Of a stretch of 13,754 nt of DNA, positions 1 to 7,252 are shown piece after piece. Under the pieces are notes generated by a model. The model saw only the letters and a list, made by a program, of their open reading frames with translations, did no database searches and was not told where the DNA came from. The stretch is from an uncultured Oscillospiraceae bacterium (lineage in GTDB: Bacteria; Bacillota; Clostridia; Oscillospirales; Oscillospiraceae), in NCBI GenBank assembly GCA_934572355.1, contig CAKTKV010000021.1:1-13754 (forward strand). Reading direction: 5' to 3'. Position 1 is the first letter of the stretch, and the number at the start of each line of letters is the position of its first letter. The translations under genes were made by a program, and so were the position numbers.

Positions 1-265
1 GGGCGTACACCGTCAGCGCGCGTTCTCTGCGCGCCTCGGACACATGCGCCGTCCAGATAAGATACGACGCGACGCCCATAAGAATATACAGCGCCGTCCA
101 TGCAACGGGAAAGAGCCATTGCGGCGGCGCGAGCGGCGGCTTCGCCATAGTCTCGAACAGCTTCATGCCGTCCTTTGTAAGAAACGCGGCAAGCCCGCCG
201 ACTGCCAGCGGAAGCGCGATAGCCGCGATAAGCTGCTTGAGCTTTATATTGTGCTTCACTTTCAT
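1..265 (-). CDS. tspO: TspO/MBR (tryptophan-rich sensory) family membrane protein, N-terminal part, cut by window edge
   Basis: Translating the minus strand from the ATG at 265-263 gives 88 residues with no stop before the window edge. The N-terminus reads MKVKHNIKLKQLIAAIALP and is followed by a hydrophobic helix (about residues 11-28). At about residues 46-52 it carries KPPLAPP, followed closely by W-L-F-P-V-A-W-T-A-L-Y-I-L-M-G, the signature of the TspO/MBR family, whose members are five-helix membrane proteins of roughly 150-165 residues. About half the protein is therefore visible. Family members bind porphyrins and other hydrophobic ligands; their role in Clostridia is not settled. No strong Shine-Dalgarno precedes the ATG (GGGTG only), so the start is a little uncertain. 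It is separated from the upstream operon by a hairpin terminator and probably has its own promoter in the 91 bases between, which I could not place. It is unlikely to be part of the polysaccharide pathway. Confidence 0.88.
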   Translation of the reverse strand, partial: MKVKHNIKLKQLIAAIALPLAVGGLAAFLTKDGMKLFETMAKPPLAPPQWLFPVAWTALYILMGVASYLIWTAHVSEARRERALTVYA

Positions 266-350
266 CACCCGTATAAGCTTATGACAAGCACTGCCGCTTT
301 ATTCCGGCCACACATGCAAAAAGACGGCACCGCATTGGATGGGTGGTCAT

Positions 351-395
351 AAAACAGTTAATGGAGCGTATCGGCTGCGATACGCTCCATTAACT
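351..395 (-). terminator. Rho-independent terminator at the end of the polysaccharide operon
   Basis: Bases 356-373 and 378-395 are a perfect 18-bp inverted repeat (arm core GGAGCGTATCG) around a four-base loop at 374-377. Read on the minus strand, the stem is followed by G-TTTT-A (355 down to 350), a short T-run suited to intrinsic termination. On the plus strand no T-run follows, so it should act mainly on leftward transcription. It sits about 115 bases past the MBOAT stop codon and before tspO, where an operon-end terminator is expected. Confidence 0.8.
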
Positions 396-418
396 TGAAT
401 GATAATCTTGATTCGTTT

Positions 419-470
419 ACCCTCTCCGACCTCGCTGCGCTCGGCCACCTCTCCCAGAGGGAGAGGCAAG
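419..470. repeat. Palindromic intergenic repeat, left copy
   Basis: A C-rich stretch starting CCCTCTCC leads into a central GCTGCGC flanked by CCGA and TCGG (426-429/441-444), then a perfect 8-bp hairpin CCTCTCCC-AGA-GGGAGAGG at 448-466. The layout matches the repeat at the right end of the window (13653-13700). Repeats of this general look are, from memory, abundant between genes of gut Clostridia. It is non-coding as far as I can see; it may be a small non-autonomous mobile repeat or an RNA-processing/termination element. Confidence 0.6.
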
Positions 471-509
471 GAATGCTCACACAGTACGCCAAGAGGTGTA
501 CATTTTTAA

Positions 510-1946
510 TTAAAACTGAGCGTAAATAAACGGGGTCTCTCCAGTATAGGCGAGCACGAGCGTGAGCCCGAGGGCGGCAAAGAACAGCGCCAGCCCCCAT
601 ACGCTGTTAAGGCTGACAAGGGGATAATACCCCTCCGGCTTTGTTCCAAGCCTTTTGCTTTTGATGCAGGCTATGACCATCGCCGCAGCGGTGGCAAGAA
701 CGCCGAACAAAGTCCAGCTGCTGATGTGCGTCATGCCGCGCTGCCATGTGAATATTGCCGTGAGTATCTTCATCGCGGTGCCGAAGCTGTCGGCACGGAA
801 GAACACCCAGCTGAAGCTGACAAAGCAGAAGGTGAGCAGTATGGACAGCGCCGTATACAGTCGGTTCTCCCCCACTTTCCCGTTTTTCGTGCGCCACGCG
901 CTCCACAATCTGTGCGCGCAGAGCGCAAGCCCGTGCAGAGCGCCCCACACAACGAAGGTCCATGCCGCGCCATGCCACAGGCCGCCTATGACCATCGTCA
1001 GCATTAGGTTTACATAAGTCCTGACTTTGCCTTTTCTGTTGCCGCCGAGCGGTATGTACAGATACTCCATCAGCCACGTTGAAAGGCTGATGTGCCAGCG
1101 CTTCCAGAACTCCTTGACGCTGCGGGAGAGATACGGCATGTTGAAATTCCGCGGCAGCTCATAGCCAAGGCCGCGCGCGCAGCCGACTGCCATGTCTGAA
1201 TAACCGGAGAAGTCACAATAGAGCTGTATCGAATATCCCACGACAGCCAGCAGCACGGTCCCGCCGCCAAACTGCGCGGGGTTAGAATACACCGCGTTTA
1301 CAAAAACAGCGATGTTATCAGCAATAACGACTTTTTTGAAAAGGCCAAAGAGGAATATCTGCACGCCCGTTTCAAGGTTTGCGAGGGAGACGTTCCTGTC
1401 CTCGCAGAGCTGCGGGAGAAACTCCCCCGCTTTCACGATCGGTCCGGAGACGAGCTGCGGGAAAAACGAGATATACAGCGCAAGCTTTACCGGGTTCCGC
1501 TCTGCCTCGATCTTCCCGCGGTGGACATCGATAATATAGCTGAGCGTCTGGAAGGTGTAGAACGAAATGCCGACCGGCAGCAGCAGCTTCAGCGCTCCCG
1601 GCTCCGCAAGGCCAAAAAGCTCACAGAAGGAGCCGACGAAGAAATTGAAATACTTGAACACACCGAGTATCACGAGCGGCAGCACAACGCCCGCATGCAG
1701 CGCGAAGCGGCTGCGGCGGCAGTTGGCGGCGCTCACATAGGCGATCACGGCGAGCGCGAGCAGCAGGAAGCAGCACTTCCAGTTCCAGCTCGCGTAAAAT
1801 ACATAGTTCGCCGCAATGAGCAGCACATGGCGCACACTCAAAAGCTTATCTCCGAGGGCGCGCTTCACGGCGGGAATATTCGTCAGCGCAAGTACTGCGC
1901 AGACCGCGGCAAAAAATGCAAGGAAGCCCAGACTGTTAAACGCCAT
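510..1946 (-). CDS. MBOAT family membrane-bound O-acyltransferase (AlgI/DltB-like)
   Basis: A polytopic membrane protein of 478 residues, the usual length for AlgI/DltB-type MBOAT proteins. Family members pass an acyl group, commonly acetyl, across the membrane for attachment to cell-surface polymers. Diagnostic stretches are FKYFNFF (97-103), LLPVGISFYTFQ (122-133), FPQLVSGPI (162-170), DFSGYSDMA (245-253), KEFWKRWHISLSTW (278-291) and GGLWHGAAW (321-329). H325 in the last motif is the expected catalytic histidine, and H285 is the second conserved one. The ATG at 1946 is preceded by a strong GGAGGAGG site and overlaps the end of the SGNH gene by 11 nt, so the two are probably translationally coupled and work together, as AlgI with AlgJ/AlgX or DltB with DltD. 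It is the last gene before the terminator. The family call is firm; acyl group and acceptor are not visible, though the operon context points to O-acetylation of the exported glycan. Confidence 0.95.
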   Translation of the reverse strand: MAFNSLGFLAFFAAVCAVLALTNIPAVKRALGDKLLSVRHVLLIAANYVFYASWNWKCCFLLLALAVIAYVSAANCRRSRFALHAGVVLPLVILGVFKYFNFFVGSFCELFGLAEPGALKLLLPVGISFYTFQTLSYIIDVHRGKIEAERNPVKLALYISFFPQLVSGPIVKAGEFLPQLCEDRNVSLANLETGVQIFLFGLFKKVVIADNIAVFVNAVYSNPAQFGGGTVLLAVVGYSIQLYCDFSGYSDMAVGCARGLGYELPRNFNMPYLSRSVKEFWKRWHISLSTWLMEYLYIPLGGNRKGKVRTYVNLMLTMVIGGLWHGAAWTFVVWGALHGLALCAHRLWSAWRTKNGKVGENRLYTALSILLTFCFVSFSWVFFRADSFGTAMKILTAIFTWQRGMTHISSWTLFGVLATAAAMVIACIKSKRLGTKPEGYYPLVSLNSVWGLALFFAALGLTLVLAYTGETPFIYAQF

Positions 1947-2955
1947 GTTGTTCCTCCTCCAAAGCCTTTATTGTCTCGCATACTTCCTGCGCGAACAGCC
2001 TGTGCCCGAGCTTATTCATGTGACCCGCCCCCGGCGTCGTGTTGACAAAGCCGTAGGGCAATTGGCAGCTCTCGGCATATTCGCCGGTATACGCCTCCGT
2101 CAGGTCGACAAAGACAATGTCCTTCTCCGCGCATATGCTTTCAAATGCCGCAAGGCATTCGGGGTCGGTATCAGTATAGGCATTTCCCTGTCCGTCGACA
2201 TACACTGTCGGGTCAAAGACGATGACCGGCTGCACGCCCCGCTTACTGCATACATCTGCCACCATCCCCAGCAGCGGAGAGAGCGCCGCGGCAGGCTCTT
2301 GTGCTGCCGCCGGTGCTTCCGCGGCTTCCGTGTCATCAGCGTCCGCAGCCCCGGCCATTCCCTTGAACTGCACGGTATAGAGCAGGCGCAGGTACGGCAG
2401 CTTCTGCATGAGCGTTACGAGCGCCCCGGACTGCGACGGGATATCCGCCAAAGTCCCGCTCAGAACCGCGTCAATATCCTCCGGTGCAAAGTCCACTGTG
2501 TTCGTCTCGATGACGACATATCCGCCCGGCTCATACGTATCCAGAGCCGCGGCCAGATGCTTCATGCAGTATAGCATCGTGTGCCCCGCAGTGCCGATGT
2601 TGTAGGTGTACTTCTCGCCGTCAAAGAGCGTGTTCAGTACCGCCCCGGCGTTTTCATCCTGCGCGACGTTGAAGCCCTCGATGTGCGACGAGCCCATCAG
2701 CAGGATGTCTATCCTCTCCCCCGGTGCATAGTCCCGGAGGTTATTGAAGCCGTCGTTATTGGTCACGCCCCAAGCGAAGCCCTCTGTGCCCTTGCTGTAA
2801 AAGGTGGAGGTCTCCCACTTATATTCCGTTGAGCCGTCCGGATTTGTGTAGTGTACCGGGACGTTATAGTAAAGCATACAGAAAGCGTTGAGCGCCAGCA
2901 GCGCGATCACGCCCCCGGCTATCGCCTTCAGTATCCATACTCCGAATTTCTTCAT
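1936..2955 (-). CDS. Membrane-anchored SGNH/GDSL-hydrolase-like protein, partner of the MBOAT acyltransferase
   Basis: A 339-residue protein with one N-terminal hydrophobic segment (about 8-29, after MKKFG), so an uncleaved anchor with the domain outside the cell is likely. The SGNH-like features are MGSSHIEG (87-94; S90 is the probable nucleophile, in the place of Ser in GDS) and GHMNKLGH (311-318; H312 the probable catalytic His). The Asp normally three residues before that His is replaced by Gly309, so the triad is atypical. An Ala/Glu/Asp-rich low-complexity insertion runs from about 199 to 226. Its stop overlaps the MBOAT start by 11 nt and it follows the GT2 gene after 27 nt, with an AAGGAAA site before the ATG. 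In alginate, D-alanylation and peptidoglycan systems, an SGNH-like protein of this kind (AlgJ/AlgX, DltD, PatB) works with the MBOAT to complete acyl transfer. The same role is inferred here; a deacetylase is the alternative. Confidence 0.8.
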   Translation of the reverse strand: MKKFGVWILKAIAGGVIALLALNAFCMLYYNVPVHYTNPDGSTEYKWETSTFYSKGTEGFAWGVTNNDGFNNLRDYAPGERIDILLMGSSHIEGFNVAQDENAGAVLNTLFDGEKYTYNIGTAGHTMLYCMKHLAAALDTYEPGGYVVIETNTVDFAPEDIDAVLSGTLADIPSQSGALVTLMQKLPYLRLLYTVQFKGMAGAADADDTEAAEAPAAAQEPAAALSPLLGMVADVCSKRGVQPVIVFDPTVYVDGQGNAYTDTDPECLAAFESICAEKDIVFVDLTEAYTGEYAESCQLPYGFVNTTPGAGHMNKLGHRLFAQEVCETIKALEEEQHGV

Positions 2956-2982
2956 GTTTTTTTCCTTTTGGAAATCTTTATT

Positions 2983-4107
2983 TCAATCGGCCAGCTTGCA
3001 GAACAGCGCGTACGCCGGGTAATCCCTGTCCCGCACCGCGCGCTCAAGTCTGCGGAAGAACGGGTCAGCAGCACTGAAGCCCTCAAACTCCCTGCCGATA
3101 AAGTCGAGCCACATGGCAAATATGGCCTTCTTCGTCTCCTCATCCCGCTGCTCCGTGCGGTGGTAGGTCAGCGCGAGCATGCCGAGAATGTACTCATAGT
3201 ATTCCTGCGTGTTCTCAAGGCCAAGCTTTTTCCTGTCCTCATGCAGACTCAGCGTTATCCACAGCGAGTCGATACTCTTCACGCTCCCCCTTGCCTTTCT
3301 GCTTATTCCGCCGGGGTTCACGCGGTATTTGACAACGGGGCTATCGACCCCGGCCGCTTTTTTGCCGAGCTGCGCATAGCGCGAAAACAGCACCTGATAA
3401 ATAAAGCTGTCTTCATACAGATAGCCCTCAGGAAAGCAGAAACCGTCAAGCTCCCTGAGCCTATAGGCCTTGCCCCACGGGTATGCGTAACAGTCGGTAT
3501 ATTCCGAGATCTCACCGGCCTTGTGGAAGCTGTCAAAAATATGGTTCAGCTGGGTGTCGACCACCTCATACGCCCCCTCGGAGAACACCGCGTCTCCGTT
3601 CAGCACTGCCCCGGCAAGCCTTTCCACCGCGTCAGGAAACAGCACATCGTCCGAATCCAGAAACATGATAAGCTCCGCGTCGGCTATTTCAAGCCCCGCG
3701 TTTCTCGCCCCGGAATGACCTCGGTTTTCCTGATGGATTACATTGACGCGGCTGTCCCGCGCGGCGTATTCGTCGAGTATCGCGCCCGTTTCATCCGTCG
3801 AGCCGTCGTCTATCGCGAGCACGCGGAAGCTATACTGCGTCTGCTGGTTAAGCACGGAGTCCATGCACTCGCGCAGGTACTTTTCGGCATTGTACGCAGG
3901 TATGATGATATCCAGCTCGCCCCTGCGGACGTTTCCCTCGACACGGCGCGCGCACAGGCACGAGCCGCCGATATCGGGGCTCACGCCCTCGAGCAGCGCC
4001 CGCGCCTCCTCCGTCCCGGGCAGGGCAGGCGCTTTGCCTCTGAATGGGTATAGCAGCGAGTATGCACTCTTTCCGAGCTTCAGCTTTCTAAGTACCTTGT
4101 ACAGCAT
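2983..4107 (-). CDS. GT2 family glycosyltransferase with N-terminal extension
   Basis: A 374-residue protein from the ATG at 4107, chosen because GGAGG (4118-4114) sits six bases upstream. A longer in-frame start at 4173 would run back over the end of the preceding gene and lacks such a site. The GT-A domain begins at about residue 65 with LDIIIPAYNAEKYL; nucleotide-binding IDDGS is at 99-103, NRGHSGARNAG at 128-138, and the metal-binding DSD at 151-153, followed by D154. This is the standard inverting GT2 set-up acting on the cytoplasmic face with an NDP-sugar donor. The first ~64 residues are extra: a basic, partly hydrophobic stretch (MLYKVLRKLKLGKSAYSLLY) that could associate with the membrane, and a Cys-x-Cys at 50-52. 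The C-terminal ~200 residues show no motif I can name. Sixteen bases separate it from the upstream acetyltransferase. Donor and linkage cannot be told from sequence. Confidence 0.92.
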   Translation of the reverse strand: MLYKVLRKLKLGKSAYSLLYPFRGKAPALPGTEEARALLEGVSPDIGGSCLCARRVEGNVRRGELDIIIPAYNAEKYLRECMDSVLNQQTQYSFRVLAIDDGSTDETGAILDEYAARDSRVNVIHQENRGHSGARNAGLEIADAELIMFLDSDDVLFPDAVERLAGAVLNGDAVFSEGAYEVVDTQLNHIFDSFHKAGEISEYTDCYAYPWGKAYRLRELDGFCFPEGYLYEDSFIYQVLFSRYAQLGKKAAGVDSPVVKYRVNPGGISRKARGSVKSIDSLWITLSLHEDRKKLGLENTQEYYEYILGMLALTYHRTEQRDEETKKAIFAMWLDFIGREFEGFSAADPFFRRLERAVRDRDYPAYALFCKLAD

Positions 4108-4113
4108 ATCCGT

Positions 4114-4118
4114 CCTCC
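4114..4118 (-). promoter_or_regulatory. Ribosome binding site that fixes the GT2 start
   Basis: On the minus strand this reads GGAGG, six bases before the ATG at 4107-4105 and inside the 16-base gap after the preceding stop codon (4126-4124). It favours this ATG over the in-frame ATG at 4173. Confidence 0.8.
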
Positions 4119-4123
4119 GGTTA

Positions 4124-4699
4124 TTATATCTCCGCGTGCTTCTCGCCGACCTTTCTTGCCGGCACACCGGCAAGGTTTATGCCCGGTTCAAGGAAGCTCT
4201 TGTTGACGAGCGCACCGCTGCCGACGGTTATATTATCAGCCAACGTGACGTTCCCCTGAACGATTGAGCCCAAGCCGAGGGTGACATTGTCGCCAAGCGT
4301 CGGGACGCCTTCGTTCTTTCCTTCGCTCCACACGACGGAGGCATACATATTCACCTGGCAGTTTTCGCCGACGGTGATCTCCCCATTCATCGTACACGGG
4401 CCGACATGCATGACCCTCAGCCCTTTTCCGAAGCAGTTGATGGGAATGTGTATCGAATATTTCAATTGGAACTTCATAAGGCGGGCATAGTAAAGCTCAC
4501 CTATGAGCTTATGCCCGGCGTTCAGGTGGTACTCGGTCTTTCTCAGGAGGATGGTGTGTCGGCGGAGTATCGCCCGCTCGCTTATCTGGAAGATATACGC
4601 GATGTACTGTCTTCCGTGCAGCTGATAGGGTTCGAGCTCAACATCGAGGTACTCCTTCAGCTGGGCTTTGGTTTTGATCCTCTTCTCCTCACTCAGCAT
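4124..4699 (-). CDS. Hexapeptide-repeat acetyltransferase, serine O-acetyltransferase-like (capsule/EPS type)
   Basis: A 191-residue protein with an alpha-helical N-terminal half (to about residue 85) and a left-handed beta-helix half of hexapeptide turns. Recognisable stretches are GKGLRVMHVGPCTMNGEITVG (split here: GKGLRVMHVG 91-100, PCTMNGEITVG 101-111), VPTLGDNVTLGLGS (132-145) and the closing GVPARKVG (178-185), which is typical of the CysE/WcaB group. H98 lies where that group has its catalytic His. Such proteins use acetyl-CoA; CysE itself acetylates serine, but homologues inside sugar operons acetylate sugars or lipid-linked intermediates in the cytoplasm. Its ATG overlaps the end of the flippase gene by 11 nt and is preceded by GGAGG at nine bases. 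Context strongly favours a glycan substrate over cysteine biosynthesis; the substrate itself is inference. Confidence 0.88.
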   Translation of the reverse strand: MLSEEKRIKTKAQLKEYLDVELEPYQLHGRQYIAYIFQISERAILRRHTILLRKTEYHLNAGHKLIGELYYARLMKFQLKYSIHIPINCFGKGLRVMHVGPCTMNGEITVGENCQVNMYASVVWSEGKNEGVPTLGDNVTLGLGSIVQGNVTLADNITVGSGALVNKSFLEPGINLAGVPARKVGEKHAEI

Positions 4700-6158
4700 C
4701 CGCGCTGCCCTCCTTTTTCCCCGCGTCCTTACGCCTTTTCAATATGTTTAGAATATACATAAAGCTTTCTACCTTGAGCACGGCGCAGGCCGATACGTAC
4801 ACCGCCGCACCGGTAATTATCTGTATCACAAGCTTCGCTGCATCCGGTATGTTCAGCAGGTTTAGCGCCGCCACCGCCGCGCCCATTATCGCCGCCGCCA
4901 GCGTGCCGCGCCACATATCCTTCGCCTGATCGGTAAAGCCGTAGCCCAGCAGCCTCTTCACCGGCACTGAGGTGACAAACGCGTCCAGCCACGCGCTGAA
5001 CAGAAAGCCGCAGGCGATCGCCACGACCGAGTCAAAGACGAACACGGTTATAAGCAGCACGATTATCATCAATGTTCTGCGCAGGATCTCCTGCTTCATC
5101 AGAATATCGCTGCGCCCCAAGGCCTTCACGACCACGAGGTTTGACGAGGTGAGCGGCACCTGCATCTCGGCAATGCACAGTATCTGCACGAAGATGACGC
5201 AGGGCATCCATTTTTCTGTCAGCAGCAGGCGTACCATCGGCTCGGCCACGGCAGCCATACCGACCATTGCCGGGAAAATTATGAACTCGCCCATGGTCTG
5301 CGCACGCCTGAGCATTGCGCGCACCTGCTTTTTATCGTCCTGCGCCTGTGCCATGACCGGGAACATGACAGACTGCACCGCCGTATCGAGGTTCAACGAA
5401 ACGGTCGTCGAAAAGCGCTGCCCGCGCTCGTAATAGCCAAGGTCGGCAGTCGAGAATTTTTTGCCGATTATAAGCGGGCGGATGTCGTTATATATCGTCG
5501 TTATCATTGACGAGGCGAGCATCTTTATCCCGAAGCCGTAGAGACGCTTCGTGCTGTCCCGCGAAAATTTCCCGTGCGGAACCCATCGGTTTGCGAAGAG
5601 CATGGCAACGCAGTTAACCGCGATGTGCGCAAAGAAGTAGCCTACCAGCGCCCAGAGCCCTGCCCCCTTGTATGCCAGCACTATGCCGAGTGTACCGGCG
5701 ATCAGCGTCGCGGCAAGGCTGCAATACATCATTTCGCGAAAGCGCATCTCGCGCTGCATGCGCGCGACCTGTATAGAGTTAAAGGAGCTGAAAAGCATAG
5801 AGAGCGAGTAAAAGCGCAGCGGCGTTATGAGCGCCGGGCTTTTATAATAGTCGGCAATAAATGGCGCTGCAAAGTACAGCAGCACTATCATCACCGCGGA
5901 GAGCCCCAGCGTTATGATAAACACCGTAGAATAATCCCGCTCCCCGACCTCCTTGCTCTGCACGAGGGCGGAATTGAGTCCACCGTCGACGACCGTCAGC
6001 GAAAGATCGGTAAACACCGTCAGCAGCGCAAGCTGCCCGAACACCTCCGGTGCGAGCAGGCGGGCAAGGATTATGCTTATGACAAGCCCGATGGCCTTGA
6101 CCGAAAAGCGTTCTATGAATTTGTAGATAAGTGATTTTATTACGGTTGCCTTGTTCAT
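4689..6158 (-). CDS. Lipopolysaccharide/polysaccharide flippase, Wzx type (MOP superfamily)
   Basis: A 489-residue polytopic membrane protein with roughly 12-14 hydrophobic helices, the usual size and topology for Wzx/WzxC-type flippases. The N-terminus (IERFSVKAIGLVISIILARL, then LAPEVFGQLAL and GGLNSALVQ at about 59-67) matches the pattern of this family. The role would be to move the undecaprenyl-diphosphate-linked oligosaccharide from the inner to the outer face of the membrane, which fits the PglC-type initiation at the head of the operon. It starts 16 nt after the GT2 upstream, with GAAGG before the ATG, and its stop overlaps the next start by 11 nt. The C-terminus is short, charged and cytoplasmic (KRRKDAGKKEG). 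MurJ and O-antigen exporters are close relatives, but the operon settles the choice. Only flippase in the window, and no Wzy polymerase accompanies it. Confidence 0.93.
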   Translation of the reverse strand: MNKATVIKSLIYKFIERFSVKAIGLVISIILARLLAPEVFGQLALLTVFTDLSLTVVDGGLNSALVQSKEVGERDYSTVFIITLGLSAVMIVLLYFAAPFIADYYKSPALITPLRFYSLSMLFSSFNSIQVARMQREMRFREMMYCSLAATLIAGTLGIVLAYKGAGLWALVGYFFAHIAVNCVAMLFANRWVPHGKFSRDSTKRLYGFGIKMLASSMITTIYNDIRPLIIGKKFSTADLGYYERGQRFSTTVSLNLDTAVQSVMFPVMAQAQDDKKQVRAMLRRAQTMGEFIIFPAMVGMAAVAEPMVRLLLTEKWMPCVIFVQILCIAEMQVPLTSSNLVVVKALGRSDILMKQEILRRTLMIIVLLITVFVFDSVVAIACGFLFSAWLDAFVTSVPVKRLLGYGFTDQAKDMWRGTLAAAIMGAAVAALNLLNIPDAAKLVIQIITGAAVYVSACAVLKVESFMYILNILKRRKDAGKKEGSADAE

Positions 6159-6174
6159 GCCATGACCTTCGCTG

Positions 6175-7239
6175 TCACCTTGCTCCTGCGGCCTTCGCCG
6201 TGCGGTAGAGCAGGGTGTTGATATTTATTATCGCGTCATACCGGCGCGCTTTCAGAAGCCTTGCGGTAAGCCGGTTGAGCCTTCTTCTCATCGCGTCCGG
6301 CAGCTCCTGCCCCGGAAGCGGGGCGGCAGGCCGGTAGCCCGCTTCAAGAAATTCTCCGTAAAAGGCGCTCTCCCTTATGGACTTGATAGCATTATATTTA
6401 TGCTCCCTTGTTGAGGCATAGCGGCAGATGCGCTTTATCTCAACGGCCACACCGTCAAGAGTCTTGTTTCTGAGGCGGTCAAAGTCTTCAGACGTCAGCA
6501 CATCTGCGCGTCTCAGGAAACTGAGTACTATTTCTTTCACTTCAAAGTCGGCGCTGTAATTATCAAACTTATTGGAGTGCGTGATGCTTGTAGGGTTATA
6601 GCGGTAGCGATAGAGCATCTCGGGAATGAACACAGCGCTGCGCGCGTTCTCGATAATCTCTATGGACTGGACAAGATCCTCGCCGTTCTTGATATGGTAC
6701 CATGCGCTGTGGTCGCGCCCGTCAAAGCAGGACGCCTTTGCGCACTTGCGCCAGATGGCATTATAGCCGTCGTTATTGATAAGGATGTTATAAAGCTCAC
6801 GCTTGTCGGTTATGACTCTGCCGCAGTCGCATGGGGCGCACTGGGCGTGTACCATTCCCTCCGGACGCAGCCACTCAAAGCCGTAAATAACGCAGTCAGC
6901 TCCGGTTTCGTTTATGTACCGGTGCAGCGTTTCCAGCGTGTCGAGGCTCAGATAATCGTCCGAGTCGAGGAAGACATAATAGTCCCCCTGCGCGCGCTCA
7001 AGCGCGTAGCGGCGGGTATGCATAAGGCCGCCGTTGGGCTTGTGGAACACGCGGATGCGGCTGTCCTTCTTCGCGTACTCCTCGCATATCTCGCCGCAGC
7101 GGTCAGGCGATCCGTCGTCCACTAATATGAATTCAAAATTTCCGTATGTCTGGTTCAGCACAGACTCGATGCACTCCGGCAGATACTGCTCCACCTTATA
7201 CACCGGCGTCATAATGCTGAACTTGATGCTACTGTCCAT
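6175..7239 (-). CDS. GT2 family glycosyltransferase
   Basis: A 354-residue protein whose GT-A domain starts at residue 6 (KFSIMTPVYKVEQYLPECIE), with DDGS at 41-44, PNGGLMHTRRYAL (68-80) and the metal-binding DSD at 92-94 followed by D95. These are the hallmarks of cytoplasmic GT2 enzymes of capsule and EPS operons (EpsJ/WcaA-like). The second half (about 110-354) is long and has no transmembrane helix; its last ~50 residues are rich in Arg and Leu (RRRLNRLTARLLKARRY) and could be an amphipathic membrane-contact helix. The ATG at 7239 is preceded by AAGGAAAA and lies 13 nt after the ATP-grasp gene. The cleanly different N-terminus separates it from the other GT2 gene at 2983-4107. The sugar donor and linkage are not readable. 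Confidence 0.94.
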   Translation of the reverse strand: MDSSIKFSIMTPVYKVEQYLPECIESVLNQTYGNFEFILVDDGSPDRCGEICEEYAKKDSRIRVFHKPNGGLMHTRRYALERAQGDYYVFLDSDDYLSLDTLETLHRYINETGADCVIYGFEWLRPEGMVHAQCAPCDCGRVITDKRELYNILINNDGYNAIWRKCAKASCFDGRDHSAWYHIKNGEDLVQSIEIIENARSAVFIPEMLYRYRYNPTSITHSNKFDNYSADFEVKEIVLSFLRRADVLTSEDFDRLRNKTLDGVAVEIKRICRYASTREHKYNAIKSIRESAFYGEFLEAGYRPAAPLPGQELPDAMRRRLNRLTARLLKARRYDAIININTLLYRTAKAAGAR

Positions 7240-7252
7240 AAGTATTTTCCTT

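Larger units (their letters stand above)
266..509. other. Intergenic spacer between MBOAT gene and tspO
   Basis: This 244-base gap holds the palindromic repeat at about 420-466 and the terminator hairpin at 356-395, both listed separately. The remaining part next to tspO (266-350) presumably contains the tspO promoter on the minus strand, but I see no convincing -35/-10 pair. The short open frames crossing it look like chance. Confidence 0.6.

Noticed and set aside
44..352. Plus-strand open frame at the left end (102 codons)
   Set aside because: It is antisense to the tspO fragment, whose TspO/MBR signature is clear, and its Arg-rich translation looks like a reverse-strand artefact.
419..470. 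Repeats at the two ends as a CRISPR array or insertion-sequence ends
   Set aside because: There is one copy at each end with no regular spacers, and no transposase or matching terminal inverted repeats were seen.
358..600. Minus-strand 80-codon open frame overlapping the end of the MBOAT gene, the repeat and the terminator
   Set aside because: It is out of frame with the MBOAT gene and runs through a palindromic repeat and into the terminator hairpin; no plausible ribosome site or motif.
2851..4053. Long plus-strand open frame (400 codons) opposite the GT2 gene
   Set aside because: It is antisense to a gene with clear GT2 motifs, its translation shows no family features, and GC-rich coding DNA commonly leaves the opposite strand open.
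4108..4173. Longer version of the GT2 gene starting at 4173
   Set aside because: The added 22 residues overlap the end of the acetyltransferase gene, read like out-of-frame Arg-rich sequence, and the ATG at 4107 has a well-spaced GGAGG.
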